From: Micromonospora sp. KC213
GTDB lineage: Bacteria > Actinomycetota > Actinomycetes > Mycobacteriales > Micromonosporaceae
Reading direction: 5' to 3'
DNA length: 39,402 nt
Assembly: GCF_004348325.1 (NCBI RefSeq)
Contig: NZ_SMKF01000034.1
Coordinates: 1 to 39,402, forward strand
Shown here one piece after another: positions 17,185-25,708 of this stretch (positions are counted from its first letter, which is position 1; every line of letters starts with the position of its first letter). The notes beneath the pieces are model-generated. The model worked only from the letters and a program-made list of their open reading frames with translations, searched no databases and was not told where the DNA came from. Made by a program: the position numbers and the translations under genes.

Positions 17185-17850
17185 ATGCGTGAGAATCGGG
17201 CCCACGGCCTGCTGGCCCTCGGCGGGATCGCCCTGGCGGCGCTCCTCGCCGTGATCGGTCACCTGAACGGCAACGACGACCTGAACCCGTGGTCGCTGAC
17301 CGTCAGCGACTTCGCCGTCTCGGACCGGGGTGGGGTCGTCGACGCCGCCATGGCGGTGCTCGCCGCCGCCACGGCGGTGCTGCTCCCGGCCCTGTGGCGC
17401 ACCGGCCCGGGACCGGCGCCCGGCAGGTCGGTAGCCGCTGGCCGCCGCCCGTCCGCCGCCACCGCCCTCCTGCTGACCTGGGCGGCCGGGCTGGTCATCG
17501 CCGCCGTCGCCCCCACCAACCAACCGGGTACGCCGATGGACGCCGCCGCCCACGTGCACCGGTACGCCTCGGTGCTCGCCTTCCTCGCCCTGCCGATCGC
17601 CGGCTGGCTGCTCGCCGGCCACCTGGGCGGACGCGCCGGGGGTTGGCTCCGCGTCCTGGCCCCGACCAGCCTGTTGCTGGCCGGGGCGATGGTCTGGGCC
17701 GCCTACCCCGGGGGCGGGGTGCTGGTCGGCCTGGCCGAGCGGCTGCTCATCCTCGCGGAGGTCGCGCTGCTCGCCGTGGTCGCGGCCACCCTGGCCCGCC
17801 GGCAGCCCGCCGGGGTGGCGGCTCACTCCAGTTCGTGCAGCATGAGCTGA
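17185..17850 (+). CDS. DUF998-type integral membrane protein
   Basis: A 221-residue membrane protein with about six hydrophobic helices, roughly at residues 8-25, 52-72, 92-112, 128-150, 158-176 and 185-207. The N-terminal HLNGNDDLNPWSLTVSDFAVSDRGG with a small polar loop, and the HVHRYASVLAFLALPIAGWLL segment, fit the DUF998 family of uncharacterised actinobacterial membrane proteins. ATG 17185 follows a GGGGG ribosome binding site. Its last 28 nt overlap the end of the convergent lpdA gene. No catalytic motif was recognised and the function is unknown. Confidence 0.78.
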   Translation: MRENRAHGLLALGGIALAALLAVIGHLNGNDDLNPWSLTVSDFAVSDRGGVVDAAMAVLAAATAVLLPALWRTGPGPAPGRSVAAGRRPSAATALLLTWAAGLVIAAVAPTNQPGTPMDAAAHVHRYASVLAFLALPIAGWLLAGHLGGRAGGWLRVLAPTSLLLAGAMVWAAYPGGGVLVGLAERLLILAEVALLAVVAATLARRQPAGVAAHSSSCSMS

Positions 17851-19226
17851 CGGGCCGCCTCGGTGATCGAACCCGACAGGCTCGGGTAGATGGTGATGGT
17901 CTGGGCCAGTTCGTTGACGGTGAGGTTGTTCTCCACCGCCATGGTAATGGGCAGGATCAGCTCGCTCGCCTTGGGCGCGACGACCACCCCGCCGATGACC
18001 TGGCCGCTGGCCGGCCGGCAGAACAGCTTCACGAAGCCGTCGGCCAGGTCGTCCATCTTCGCCCGGGCGTTGCCCGACAGCGGCAACATCACCTGGCGGC
18101 CCGGGATCTTGCCGGCGTCCATCTCGTCCTGGGAGACACCGACGGTGGCCAGCTCCGGGTCGGTGAACACGTTCGCCGCGACGGTACGCAGCCGCAGCGG
18201 GCGCACCGCCTCGCCGAGCGCGTGCCACATCGCGATCCGGCCCTGCATGGCGGCGACGCTGGCCAGCGGCAGCACCCCGGTGCAGTCACCGGCGGCGTAG
18301 ATGCCGGGCACGTTGGTACGCGACACCCGGTCCACGGTGACGTAGCCGCCCCGGGCCAGCTCGACGCCGTACTCCGCCAGCCCGAGGTCGGCGGTGTTCG
18401 GAATGGAACCGACGGCGATCAGCGCGTGCGAGCCGTACACGGTGCGGCCGTCGGAGAGCTGGACCTCGACACCGTCGTCGGTCCGCCGGACGGCGTCCGC
18501 CCGCGAGTTGTTCAGGATGCTCATGCCCCGGCTGCGGAAGACCTGCTCGATGGCCATCGCCGCGTCGGCGTCCTCGTGCGGCATCACCCGGTCCCGGCTG
18601 GAGACCAGGGTGACCTGGACGCCCATGGCCAGGTAGGCGCTGGCGAACTCGGCGCCGGTGACGCCGGAGCCGACCACGATCAGGTGCTCGGGCAGCTCGG
18701 GCAGGTCGTACACCTGCCGCCAGGTGAGGATGCGCTCGCCGTCCGGGACGGCGGTGGGCAGCTGGCGCGGGGTGGCGCCGGTGGCGACCAGCACCGTCGA
18801 GGCGGCGATGGAGTACTCCCCGCCGCCGTCGGCCGGGTTGACGATCACCCGGTGGGTGTGGCCGAGGGTGTCCTCGCCCAGCCGGGCGGTCCCGGCGACG
18901 AAGGTGACCCCGGCCTTCACCAGCTTGGTGTGGATGTCGGCGGACTGGGCCAGGGCCAGCCGCTTCACCCGCTGGTGGACCGCGCGGGCGTCGACCGTCA
19001 CCGCCTCCAGCCCGTCGGAGTGCACGCCGAACGCCTCGGTGTCCCGGTAGCCGGTGACCACCTCCGAGCTGGCGATGAAGGTCTTCGACGGCACACAGTC
19101 GGAGAGCACGCAGGCGCCGCCGGCCCCCTCGGCCTCCACCACGGTCACGTCCGCGTCCAGTTGCGCGGCGACCAGGGCCGCCTCGTAGCCGGCCGGGCCG
19201 CCGCCGATGATCACGATCCGGCTCAC
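17823..19226 (-). CDS. lpdA: LpdA-type NAD(P)H-quinone / flavoprotein disulfide reductase
   Basis: A 467-residue FAD- and NAD(P)-dependent oxidoreductase of the dihydrolipoamide dehydrogenase fold. The FAD motif is IGGGPAGYEAA (7-17), the pyridine-nucleotide motif is VVGSGVTGAEFASAY, and the second FAD motif is GIYAAGDCTG. The closest known relative is M. tuberculosis LpdA (Rv3303c), a quinone reductase rather than a lipoamide dehydrogenase. Here the redox loop is GGACVLSDCVPSK with both C39 and C44, whereas my recollection is that Rv3303c has Ala at the first position. The C-terminal His-Glu dyad of true lipoamide dehydrogenases is absent (IYPSLSGS). GTG 19226 is the family start. The redox substrate is uncertain. 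Confidence 0.9.
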   Translation of the reverse strand: MSRIVIIGGGPAGYEAALVAAQLDADVTVVEAEGAGGACVLSDCVPSKTFIASSEVVTGYRDTEAFGVHSDGLEAVTVDARAVHQRVKRLALAQSADIHTKLVKAGVTFVAGTARLGEDTLGHTHRVIVNPADGGGEYSIAASTVLVATGATPRQLPTAVPDGERILTWRQVYDLPELPEHLIVVGSGVTGAEFASAYLAMGVQVTLVSSRDRVMPHEDADAAMAIEQVFRSRGMSILNNSRADAVRRTDDGVEVQLSDGRTVYGSHALIAVGSIPNTADLGLAEYGVELARGGYVTVDRVSRTNVPGIYAAGDCTGVLPLASVAAMQGRIAMWHALGEAVRPLRLRTVAANVFTDPELATVGVSQDEMDAGKIPGRQVMLPLSGNARAKMDDLADGFVKLFCRPASGQVIGGVVVAPKASELILPITMAVENNLTVNELAQTITIYPSLSGSITEAARQLMLHELE

Positions 19227-19247
19227 AACGCTCGCCCTTCGTCAGTG

Positions 19248-19258
19248 GTCACAGTGAC
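19248..19258. promoter_or_regulatory. candidate operator between lpdA and the cyclotransferase gene
   Basis: The perfect palindrome GTCAC-A-GTGAC lies 22-32 nt upstream of the lpdA start, in the divergent promoter region. The binding regulator is unknown. Confidence 0.3.
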
Positions 19259-19319
19259 TTTCTTCTCCCCAACGTGTCCGACACGCACCGTCGTATTCTC
19301 CCCCAACCGTCCGCCGGGC

Positions 19320-19325
19320 TATCGT
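19320..19325 (+). promoter_or_regulatory. -10 hexamer of the cyclotransferase-like gene
   Basis: TATCGT ends 8 nt before GTG 19333 with no Shine-Dalgarno between, consistent with a leaderless mRNA. Confidence 0.35.
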
Positions 19326-19332
19326 CATCGCC

Positions 19333-19788
19333 GTGCGTCACTACGCCGCCTACGGCTCAAACCTGGATCCCGCCCGGATGCGTGCCTACTGTCCGCACTC
19401 GCCCATGGTGGGCACCGGCTGGCTGGAGGGCTGGCGGCTCACCTTCGCGGGCGAGGGCGTGATCGGCTGGGAGGGTTCCGTCAGCACCGTCGTGGAGTCC
19501 CCGGGTGACCGGGTCTTCGTGGCGCTGTACGACATCCACCCGTACGACGCCGCGCAGCTCGACGAGATCGAGGGTGTGACCGCCGGCACGTACCGCAAGC
19601 TGCACGTCCGCGTCTCGACCCTGGACGGGGACGTGACCGCGTGGATCTACGTCTTCGACGGGTACGAGGGTGGCCTGCCGACCTCGTGGTACCTGTCGGA
19701 GATCGCGAACGCGGCGGAGAAGGCGGGCGCGCCCGACGACTACGTCAGCGAGCTGCGGTCCCGCCCCACCGGCACCGCGTCGGCGTAG
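19333..19788 (+). CDS. gamma-glutamylcyclotransferase-like (AIG2/GGCT fold) protein
   Basis: A 151-residue protein of the gamma-glutamylcyclotransferase fold. The substrate-binding loop YAAYGSNLDPARM is at the N-terminus, and the conserved acidic DEIEGV segment places the probable catalytic Glu at E80. The C-terminal YVFDGYEGGLPTSWYLSEIANAAEKAGAPDDYVSELRS region, where the chain closes over the pocket, is also typical. Enzymes of this group release 5-oxoproline from gamma-glutamyl amines or peptides; the physiological substrate here is unknown. GTG 19333 is set by the motif position and the TATCGT hexamer. It is divergent from lpdA and convergent with the GNAT gene. Confidence 0.85.
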   Translation: MRHYAAYGSNLDPARMRAYCPHSPMVGTGWLEGWRLTFAGEGVIGWEGSVSTVVESPGDRVFVALYDIHPYDAAQLDEIEGVTAGTYRKLHVRVSTLDGDVTAWIYVFDGYEGGLPTSWYLSEIANAAEKAGAPDDYVSELRSRPTGTASA

Positions 19789-19825
19789 CGACTGTCGCAC
19801 GCCTCCAGTCTGCTACCGGGGCCCA

Positions 19826-19856
19826 CGGCGTCCGCCGCCGGCCCCGGCGGACGCCG
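19826..19856. terminator. perfect 12-bp hairpin between convergent genes
   Basis: CGGCGTCCGCCG (19826-19837) pairs exactly with 19845-19856 around a 7-nt loop. It lies between the stops of the cyclotransferase-like and GNAT genes and can terminate both. Confidence 0.75.
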
Positions 19857-19860
19857 CACG

Positions 19861-20832
19861 TCACACACCGGCGGCGGGGACGCTGCGCTCGTACATGTCG
19901 GTCCACCGCTGCTCCTGCAGCCCCACCGAGCGGTAGAGGGTCGCCGGCGAGGTCGGGTTGGTCAGGTCGACACCCAGCCCGGCGGAGGTGCGGCCCTTGG
20001 CCGCGTAGACCGTGAAGGCCCGCCACAGCAGCGCCGCGCCCACCCCGCGCCGCCGGTACGCGGGCAGCACCGACAGGGTGCGTACCCAGCCGGCGTCCTG
20101 GCCGAGATCCTGGTCGGAGGACTGGAGTGCGCCGGCCGGCACGCCGTCGACCTCGGCGAGGAACCACTCGTCCCAGACCTTGCCGTAGCTGGGCAGCGCC
20201 TCCCGCCACCGGTCGAAGTCCAGCGGCTCGTAGTCCGGGGTGTCCCGGAAGGCGGTGTCGTAGATCCGGTGGAACTCCCGCAGGTCCGCCTCGTCGTCGG
20301 CGCGCAGCGTCCGCACCGTCACCCCGGGCGGGAGTGGCGGCTCGGCGGGCAGGTCGGCGAGCGGGCGGGCCATCCGCACGTACCGTTTCACCCGGGTGAA
20401 GCCGGACTCGACCAGTTCTTCGGCCCAGCGGGCCTCGGGGGCGAACGCCGCCGCGCGGACGGTCAGCGCGGGCAGGCCACGCTCGGCGGCCCGTTCGGCG
20501 ACCCGGTCGAGCACCCGGGCGAGCAGCGCCGCACGAACCGGGGCGGCCCGCTCGGGATCGACGTACACGTCGAGGAACTCCCGCCCGACGCCGGTCGGAT
20601 TGTCGATCAACGTCCAGCCGACGATCCGCCCGTCGGGGTCACTGACCAGCCAGGAGTCGTGGGCCGGATCGAAGAAGGGGGCGGTGAGGAAGGACCGGAC
20701 GTCCTCGGCGTCGAAGTCCGGGTAGCCGATGGCGAAGGTGTCCGCGGCGTGCACCACGGCGAGGATCGCCGAAACGTCGTCGAGGGTGGGGCGGCGGGCG
20801 GTCCAGCCGGCGGGGAGCGTCACGGCACGCAT
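19861..20832 (-). CDS. tandem GNAT-domain acetyltransferase
   Basis: A 323-residue protein with two GCN5-related N-acetyltransferase folds. The first (about 8-155) includes DGRIVGWTLIDNPTGVGREFLDVYVDPERAAPVRAALLARVL. The second (about 165-320) includes the clear acetyl-CoA loop VLPAYRRRGVGAALLWRAF. The second domain has the canonical R/Q-x-x-G-x-G/A pattern and should be active; the first is degenerate there. The architecture resembles mycothiol synthase and similar double-GNAT proteins, but the substrate cannot be inferred. ATG 20832 was chosen because the upstream in-frame sequence is Arg/Pro-rich and non-conserved. Confidence 0.85.
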   Translation of the reverse strand: MRAVTLPAGWTARRPTLDDVSAILAVVHAADTFAIGYPDFDAEDVRSFLTAPFFDPAHDSWLVSDPDGRIVGWTLIDNPTGVGREFLDVYVDPERAAPVRAALLARVLDRVAERAAERGLPALTVRAAAFAPEARWAEELVESGFTRVKRYVRMARPLADLPAEPPLPPGVTVRTLRADDEADLREFHRIYDTAFRDTPDYEPLDFDRWREALPSYGKVWDEWFLAEVDGVPAGALQSSDQDLGQDAGWVRTLSVLPAYRRRGVGAALLWRAFTVYAAKGRTSAGLGVDLTNPTSPATLYRSVGLQEQRWTDMYERSVPAAGV

Positions 20833-20910
20833 CCTGGCAGGCGGGCGAGCCGGGCGCCGCTCATTTATCGTCGGTCGAGGCAGCGTCGCCGCCCGGCCGC
20901 GACTCGCCGC

Positions 20911-20934
20911 GGCGTGCCGGCGTGCCGGCGTGCC
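20911..20934. repeat. three tandem copies of GGCGTGCC
   Basis: An exact 8-bp unit is repeated three times in the short gap between the GNAT gene and its upstream neighbour. It could vary in copy number; no function is evident. Confidence 0.6.
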
Positions 20935-20994
20935 GATTGTAGGCATTTGTCCTCGCGCGAGGCCCGCACCGGCCCTTACCGCCACCACGGCCGG

Positions 20995-21747
20995 TCATTG
21001 ATCGGCGGCCCGCAGCCCGGCCCGGGTGGCGGCGAGCAGTTCCACCAACTCCGCGCCCTCCCCCGGTCGCAGCACCCGGAACGCCGCCGACACCAGCCGG
21101 TCGGTCATCGCCTCGGCCCAGAGCCGCCGCCGCACCAGCGGCCCCACCGGAGGGTACGGCGGAGACCAGCCGCAGGCGGTCGCGCCGGCCTCTCCCTCCG
21201 GCCCGGCCAGTACCGCCTCCAGCGGTGTCATCCCGCCGGCCCGCACGGCCAGCAGGTAGGCGCCGGTGAAGTGCTCGCGGAGCAGCAGCAGCCCGGCAGC
21301 CGCCCGCGCCCCGGCGGCGTTTTCCGGCACCGGCACCGGCATCGCCCGCCAGGCGGCGAAGAGCGGCATCCCGGTGGCGTCCGCGCCGGCGACGACCCGG
21401 TCCAGCAGCGTGGCCAGCCGGGGCGTGCCGGGCAGGTGGTCGAGGTGCTGGGCACCCCAGCGGCAGCATTCGGCGAGGTTGCCGGTGGCCACCTCGATCG
21501 GGCGGACCACCCGGGCGGCGGCGTCCCAACCGTCGGCGACGGCCTCCGGCGCGATGAACCCGATCGCGGCGGCGACCGTCTCGGCGCGGACGTCACCGAG
21601 CGCGCCGGCCCGGCCGGTGATGTAGAAGGCCCAGCCGGAGATGCCGAGCAGCCGGGCCCGACGCAGGGTGCCGGGGCAGCGGCTGAACGCCTCCCCCAGT
21701 TCGAGCACGGCCGGTTTGCTGGCGGTCGCCACCTGTTCTGGGGTCAT
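20995..21747 (-). CDS. SCO6745-family helical protein of unknown function
   Basis: A 250-residue, mostly helical protein that I recognise as the actinobacterial SCO6745-type family. Landmarks are an N-terminal MTPEQVATASKPAVLELGEAFSR helix, GWAFYITGRAGALGDVRAETVAAAIGFIAPEAV in the middle, and alternating small-residue helices with conserved Trp. No cofactor-binding or catalytic motif is evident. ATG 21747 matches the family start; an upstream in-frame start would add 21 residues without support. It is downstream of the coiled-coil and MBL genes on the same strand, with a 31-nt gap, so an operon is possible. Confidence 0.7.
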   Translation of the reverse strand: MTPEQVATASKPAVLELGEAFSRCPGTLRRARLLGISGWAFYITGRAGALGDVRAETVAAAIGFIAPEAVADGWDAAARVVRPIEVATGNLAECCRWGAQHLDHLPGTPRLATLLDRVVAGADATGMPLFAAWRAMPVPVPENAAGARAAAGLLLLREHFTGAYLLAVRAGGMTPLEAVLAGPEGEAGATACGWSPPYPPVGPLVRRRLWAEAMTDRLVSAAFRVLRPGEGAELVELLAATRAGLRAADQ

Positions 21748-21778
21748 CGACACCGTCCGTTGAACGCATCCATCGCGC

Positions 21779-22717
21779 TCAGTCTGCCTCGCCGTCGTCG
21801 TCGGCGGCATCCTCCTCTTCGGCGTCCAACGCCTCGATCGCCGCCTGCACCTCGCCGGTGCGGCGCCGGGCCGCGGTGAGCGTGCGTTCCGCGCCGCGCC
21901 GGGCCAGCTTCGACCGGCTCAGCTCCTGCTCGGCGACGGCCCGGCGGCGTTCCAGTTCGGCCAGTTCGGCCTCGATCCGGTCGAGGGCGGCGGCGTTGTC
22001 CCGCTCGGCCGCCGCAGCGCCGTCCAGCTCACGTTCCGCCCGCTGCTGCTCGGTGTGCGCCGACGCCAACTCCCGGTCCAGCGCCCGCCGCCGTCTGGCC
22101 CGCTCGGCCCGCTCGGCCCGCGCCGCCGCCCGCTGGTCGCGGGCACGCCGCGCGTCACCGGTGTCGGTCTCCTTCTCCGGTACGCCGGCCGCCTCCTCCC
22201 CGGTGGGAACGAGCCGCAGTTGAGGGCGGGGCACCTCGCCGAACCCGGCATAGTGCGCCGCCCGCAGCAGTTGTCCGGAGCGCACCTGCTCGGCCACTTC
22301 GGCGTCGGCGAGCGCGGCGTGCAGGGTGGACTCCACCTCGGCCAGCGGCAGCCGGGCCGCCGCAGGCGCACCCGGGGTCCGGGCCGCGATCCGGCGTACC
22401 TCGGTGACCAGGGCGGCGACCACGGCACGCCGCTGGGCGGACAGTTCCCGCAGTTTCGGCCCCTTCAGGTCACGCTGGGCGGTGCGCAGCGCCTCGGCGA
22501 GCTGGGTCAGATCGGCGACCAGCTCGGGGCGTTCCAGGGCGAGCAGGTTGACCAGCCAGGCCGCCACCGTGGGGCGTTTCAGTCGGGCGATCCGGCGGGC
22601 GCCGGCGGGGTCACCGGCTCGCCGGGCCTCGGCGACGGCGGCGTCGCGGGCGGCGACGAACTTGTCCGGCGGCGTACGGTACAGCCGCTGGACCACCTCG
22701 GACGGGAGCGCGGTCAC
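21779..22717 (-). CDS. conserved actinobacterial coiled-coil protein
   Basis: A 312-residue protein. The N-terminal part (1-100) has the pattern YRTPPDKFVAARDAAVAEARRAGDPAGARRIARLKRPTVAAWLVNLLA, which recurs in uncharacterised actinobacterial proteins. The C-terminal half (about 190-300) is a long Arg/Glu/Ala heptad coiled coil, RDQRAAARAERAERAR to ELAELERRRAVAEQELSR, ending in an acidic tail DAEEEDAADDDGEAD. There is no signal peptide or membrane helix, so it is probably cytoplasmic. GTG 22717 lies 2 nt after the MBL gene stop, indicating translational coupling. Function unknown; the coiled coil suggests a scaffolding or nucleoprotein role. Confidence 0.75.
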   Translation of the reverse strand: MTALPSEVVQRLYRTPPDKFVAARDAAVAEARRAGDPAGARRIARLKRPTVAAWLVNLLALERPELVADLTQLAEALRTAQRDLKGPKLRELSAQRRAVVAALVTEVRRIAARTPGAPAAARLPLAEVESTLHAALADAEVAEQVRSGQLLRAAHYAGFGEVPRPQLRLVPTGEEAAGVPEKETDTGDARRARDQRAAARAERAERARRRRALDRELASAHTEQQRAERELDGAAAAERDNAAALDRIEAELAELERRRAVAEQELSRSKLARRGAERTLTAARRRTGEVQAAIEALDAEEEDAADDDGEAD

Positions 22718-22719
22718 GG

Positions 22720-23352
22720 TCAGGCGTCGATTCGGGTGCCGGGTTCGAGGCGGTGGTAGTCGGTCCGGGACAGCGCGGCGTACTGACGGTCGAGCACACC
22801 GAGGCCGTTGGCGTTGAGCAGCCCGTCGTGCAGGGCGTACGCGCGGCGCGGGGCGACCGCCCGGATGAAGTCGACCACCTCGGCGAACTTCGACCAGGGT
22901 GCGTGGATCGGGGCGAAGAGGGTGTCCACCTCGACGTCGGACGGGACGTGCAGCGCGTCGCCGGGGTGGTAGACCCGACCGTCGAGCAGGTAGCCGATGT
23001 TCTCCACGACCGGGATGTCGGGATGGATGACGGCGTGCCGGCCGCCGACGGCGCGTACCGGCACGCCGGCGGCGGTGAAGGTGTCGCCGGGGGCGACCGG
23101 GGTGAGCGCCTCGGCCGCGTCGCCGAGAACAGCGGCGAGCGACGCCGGACCGTGCACCGGTACGGCGTTCTTCTCCAGCCGACGGGTGAGCGCCTCGACG
23201 TCCACGTGGTCCGGGTGCTCGTGGGTGACGAGGACCGCGTCCGCCCCGTCCAGCGCCGCCGCCGCGTCGGCGAACACCCCGGGATCGACGACCAGCACCC
23301 CACCGTCGTGCTCGACCCGGAGGCAGGAGTGGGGGTACTTGGTGACCTGCAT
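22720..23352 (-). CDS. UlaG-like metallo-beta-lactamase fold hydrolase
   Basis: A 210-residue metallo-hydrolase. The metal-binding motif THEHPDHVD gives H44, H46, D48 and H49, and further ligands are probably in VYHPGDALHVP and ALHDGLL. The N-terminal beta strands HSCLRVEHDGGVLVVDPG are typical of the UlaG/RomA-like subgroup, which hydrolyses phosphoesters or lactones. ATG 23352 has ribosome binding site GAGGAG. It is the first gene of the operon with the coiled-coil protein. The substrate is unknown. Confidence 0.88.
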   Translation of the reverse strand: MQVTKYPHSCLRVEHDGGVLVVDPGVFADAAAALDGADAVLVTHEHPDHVDVEALTRRLEKNAVPVHGPASLAAVLGDAAEALTPVAPGDTFTAAGVPVRAVGGRHAVIHPDIPVVENIGYLLDGRVYHPGDALHVPSDVEVDTLFAPIHAPWSKFAEVVDFIRAVAPRRAYALHDGLLNANGLGVLDRQYAALSRTDYHRLEPGTRIDA

Positions 23353-23475
23353 CGTGACTCCTCGGTCATCGAATCGTGACGTCCTCGTCGCAGTCTGCCG
23401 GAACCGCCGCGTGACCGCGCCGCGTCCCAGCTATCGCCCCGGGTCGGCCGGGGTCGGAAGGACGGAGCGGGGAGC

Positions 23476-24492
23476 ATGGGACGAAGAGGACGGGCCGGCG
23501 CCGGATGGGCGCTGGCACTGGCGTTGTCGTTGTTGGTCGGCTGCAGTGCGTCGGATGACTCCGGCGGGACCGAGTCGGCGGCGGGGCGCCCGGCCGGCGA
23601 CGCGGCCGCGGGTGGGGCCGCCGACGCGCCGGCCGGCCGGGCGGCGGTGGGTGCGGCCGGCGAGCCGGGGTCGGCCGGTGCCGGGGCCCCGGACCTGCGG
23701 GTCGACCAGCGGGCGATCGTCTACACCGGAACGCTGCGGGTGCAGGTGGACGACGTGGACGGTTCGGCCCGCAAGGGCGTCGACGCGGCGGCCCGTCGGG
23801 CGGTGGCCGCCGCGACCGCGGCCGGCGGATTCGTCGGCGGGGACCAGCGGCGCGGGGTGGACGCCGACGCGGAGGCGGAGCTGGAACTGCGGGTGCCGGC
23901 CGCGCGGTTCACCGGCTTCGTGGAGGAGCTGGCCGCCTACGGCCGGCAGCAGCACCGGGAGGTACGGACCCAGGACGTCACCGAGGAGACCGTCGACCTG
24001 GACGCCCGGATCGCCACCCAGCGGGCCCGGGTGGACAGCGCCCGCAGGTTGCTCTCCCGGGCCACCTCGATCGGCGATCTGGTGTCGTTGGAGAACGAGG
24101 TGGCCCGGCGGGAGGCTGACCTCGCCTCGCTGGAGGCGAGGAAGCGGCGGCTGGCGGACCTGACCGCGCTCTCCACCGTCACGGTCACCTTCGTCGGCGG
24201 GGAGGCCGCCACGCCGGACGAGCCGACCGGGACGGGTTTCCTGGTCGGGCTGCGTGCCGGCTGGCAAGCCTTCGTCGCCTCGATGGGCGTCCTGGCGACC
24301 GTGTTGGGGGCGCTGCTGCCCTGGCTGCTGGCGCTCGGCGTACCCGTGCTGCTGGTGCTGGCGGTGCGCCGCCGGTGGCGGCGGCGAGCGGCGACGACGG
24401 CCGGCGGCCCGCCCGCTTCCGGCGGGCCGCACTCGGCCGGCTCGGCTACTGACGCGTCGCCGCCAGTGCCTTCAGCGCGGTCTGCACCATGA
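23476..24492 (+). CDS. DUF4349-domain lipoprotein
   Basis: A 338-residue membrane-associated lipoprotein. The signal peptide ends in the lipobox LLVGC with lipidated C23. An Ala/Gly-rich linker (25-75) precedes the DUF4349 domain (about 76-245), with AIVYTGTLRVQVDDVDGSARKG, a coiled-coil RARVDSARRLLSRATSIGDLVSLENEVARREADLASLEARK, and closing strands STVTVTFVG. A hydrophobic helix (about 265-300) and a basic cytosolic tail follow. The domain is common in Gram-positive bacteria and of unknown function. ATG 23476 has ribosome binding site GGGGAG. Its last 47 nt overlap the end of the convergent amidohydrolase gene. Confidence 0.85.
   Translation: MGRRGRAGAGWALALALSLLVGCSASDDSGGTESAAGRPAGDAAAGGAADAPAGRAAVGAAGEPGSAGAGAPDLRVDQRAIVYTGTLRVQVDDVDGSARKGVDAAARRAVAAATAAGGFVGGDQRRGVDADAEAELELRVPAARFTGFVEELAAYGRQQHREVRTQDVTEETVDLDARIATQRARVDSARRLLSRATSIGDLVSLENEVARREADLASLEARKRRLADLTALSTVTVTFVGGEAATPDEPTGTGFLVGLRAGWQAFVASMGVLATVLGALLPWLLALGVPVLLVLAVRRRWRRRAATTAGGPPASGGPHSAGSATDASPPVPSARSAP
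24404..24430. terminator. 10-bp hairpin within the DUF4349 3' end, terminator for the convergent gene
   Basis: GCGGCCCGCC (24404-24413) pairs with GGCGGGCCGC (24421-24430) around 7 nt. It starts 16 nt past the amidohydrolase stop on the minus strand. Confidence 0.5.
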
Positions 24493-25708
24493 GCCGTACC
24501 CCGGCGGGGATGGCCCGCTCGTCGACGTCGAACGACGCCCGGTGCAGGTCCACGTTGGGCCCGGAACGGCCGACGCCGAGGCGGGCCAGCGCGCCGGGGA
24601 CATGCTCCAGGTACCAGGAGAAGTCCTCGCCGCCCATGCTCTGTGGCGTCTCGGCGATCCCTTCGGGGCCGAGCGCCGCTGCGGTGGCGGCGGTGAGGAT
24701 CTGGATGGCCCGGCTGTCGTTGCTGACCGGCGGCCGGCCACGCAGGTACTCCAGGTCGACGGTGGCGCCGGTGGGCGCGACGACGTCCCGGACGACCTGA
24801 GCGACGATCTTCGGCGCCTGCTCCCAGGTGTCGCGGTCCATCACCCGCAGGGTGCCGGAGGCGTGCGCCTCGGACGGGATGACGTTGTACTGGGTGCCGG
24901 CCGAGGCGTGGCCGAAGACCAGCAGCAGCCCGCTGTTGGCCGGTACCCGGCGGCTGACCAGGGCCGGCACCTCGGTGACCAGGCGGCCGAGCGCGTCGAC
25001 GAGGTCGACGGTCAGGTGCGGACGGGCGGTGTGGCCACCCGGGCCGGTGAGCCGGACGGTGACGTTGTCGGCGGCGGCGGTGATCGGGCCGACCCGCAAA
25101 CCGACCTTGCCCACCGGCAGGTTCGGGTCGCAGTGGACCGCGAAGATCTGGACCACGTCCTCCAGGCCGCCGGCCTCGATCACCTCCAGCGAGCCGCAGG
25201 GCAGGATCTCCTCGGCCGGCTGGAAGATCAACCGGACCCGGCCGTCGAGCTGGCCGGCGTCGGCGAGCTGGGCCAGCAGCATGCCGACGCCGAGCATCAC
25301 CGTGGTGTGTACGTCGTGACCGCAGGCGTGGCAGACCCCGTCGACCGTGGAGCGGTACGGCACGTCCTTGACGTCGGTCAGCGGCAGCGCGTCGATGTCG
25401 GCGCGGAGCGCGATGATCGGCCCGTCCGGGCGACCGTTGATGTCGCAGATGACGCCGTTGCCCTTGGGCAGCAGCCGCGGGTGCAGCCCGGCCAGGGTGA
25501 GTTCCCGGGCGATCAGCGCCGCCGTCTCGAACTCCGCACCGGAGAGTTCCGGGTGGGAGTGCAGGTGACGCCGGGTGGCGATGAGTCCGGGTACCCGCAG
25601 GGCGAGCAGATGATCCAGGTCGAAGGGCAGGGGCTGGGAACCGGACGGCGCCTCCGGCCAGGACGACGCCAGCGGGCCGCCGTTCGGCAGCGTCAACGCA
25701 CTCGTCAC
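24446..25708 (-). CDS. M20 family amidohydrolase (AmiA1/AmiB1-like)
   Basis: A 420-residue zinc-dependent amidohydrolase of the peptidase M20D group, which releases acyl groups from N-acyl amino acids or small peptides. The metal-binding motif GVCHACGHDVHTTVMLG, the FQPAEEI segment with the catalytic Glu, and AVHCDPNLPVGKVG follow the family order. The dimerisation domain includes GPGGHTARPH, and the terminal metal ligand lies in SMGGEDFSWYL. GTG 25708 gives the typical N-terminus; a good promoter (TTGCGC, 19 bp, TAGGCT) lies just upstream at 25791-25761. A stronger ribosome binding site exists for an in-frame ATG at 25894, adding 62 basic residues, so the true start is uncertain. M. tuberculosis has amiA1 and amiB1 in the comparable position. 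Confidence 0.87.
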   Translation of the reverse strand: MTSALTLPNGGPLASSWPEAPSGSQPLPFDLDHLLALRVPGLIATRRHLHSHPELSGAEFETAALIARELTLAGLHPRLLPKGNGVICDINGRPDGPIIALRADIDALPLTDVKDVPYRSTVDGVCHACGHDVHTTVMLGVGMLLAQLADAGQLDGRVRLIFQPAEEILPCGSLEVIEAGGLEDVVQIFAVHCDPNLPVGKVGLRVGPITAAADNVTVRLTGPGGHTARPHLTVDLVDALGRLVTEVPALVSRRVPANSGLLLVFGHASAGTQYNVIPSEAHASGTLRVMDRDTWEQAPKIVAQVVRDVVAPTGATVDLEYLRGRPPVSNDSRAIQILTAATAAALGPEGIAETPQSMGGEDFSWYLEHVPGALARLGVGRSGPNVDLHRASFDVDERAIPAGVRLMVQTALKALAATRQ

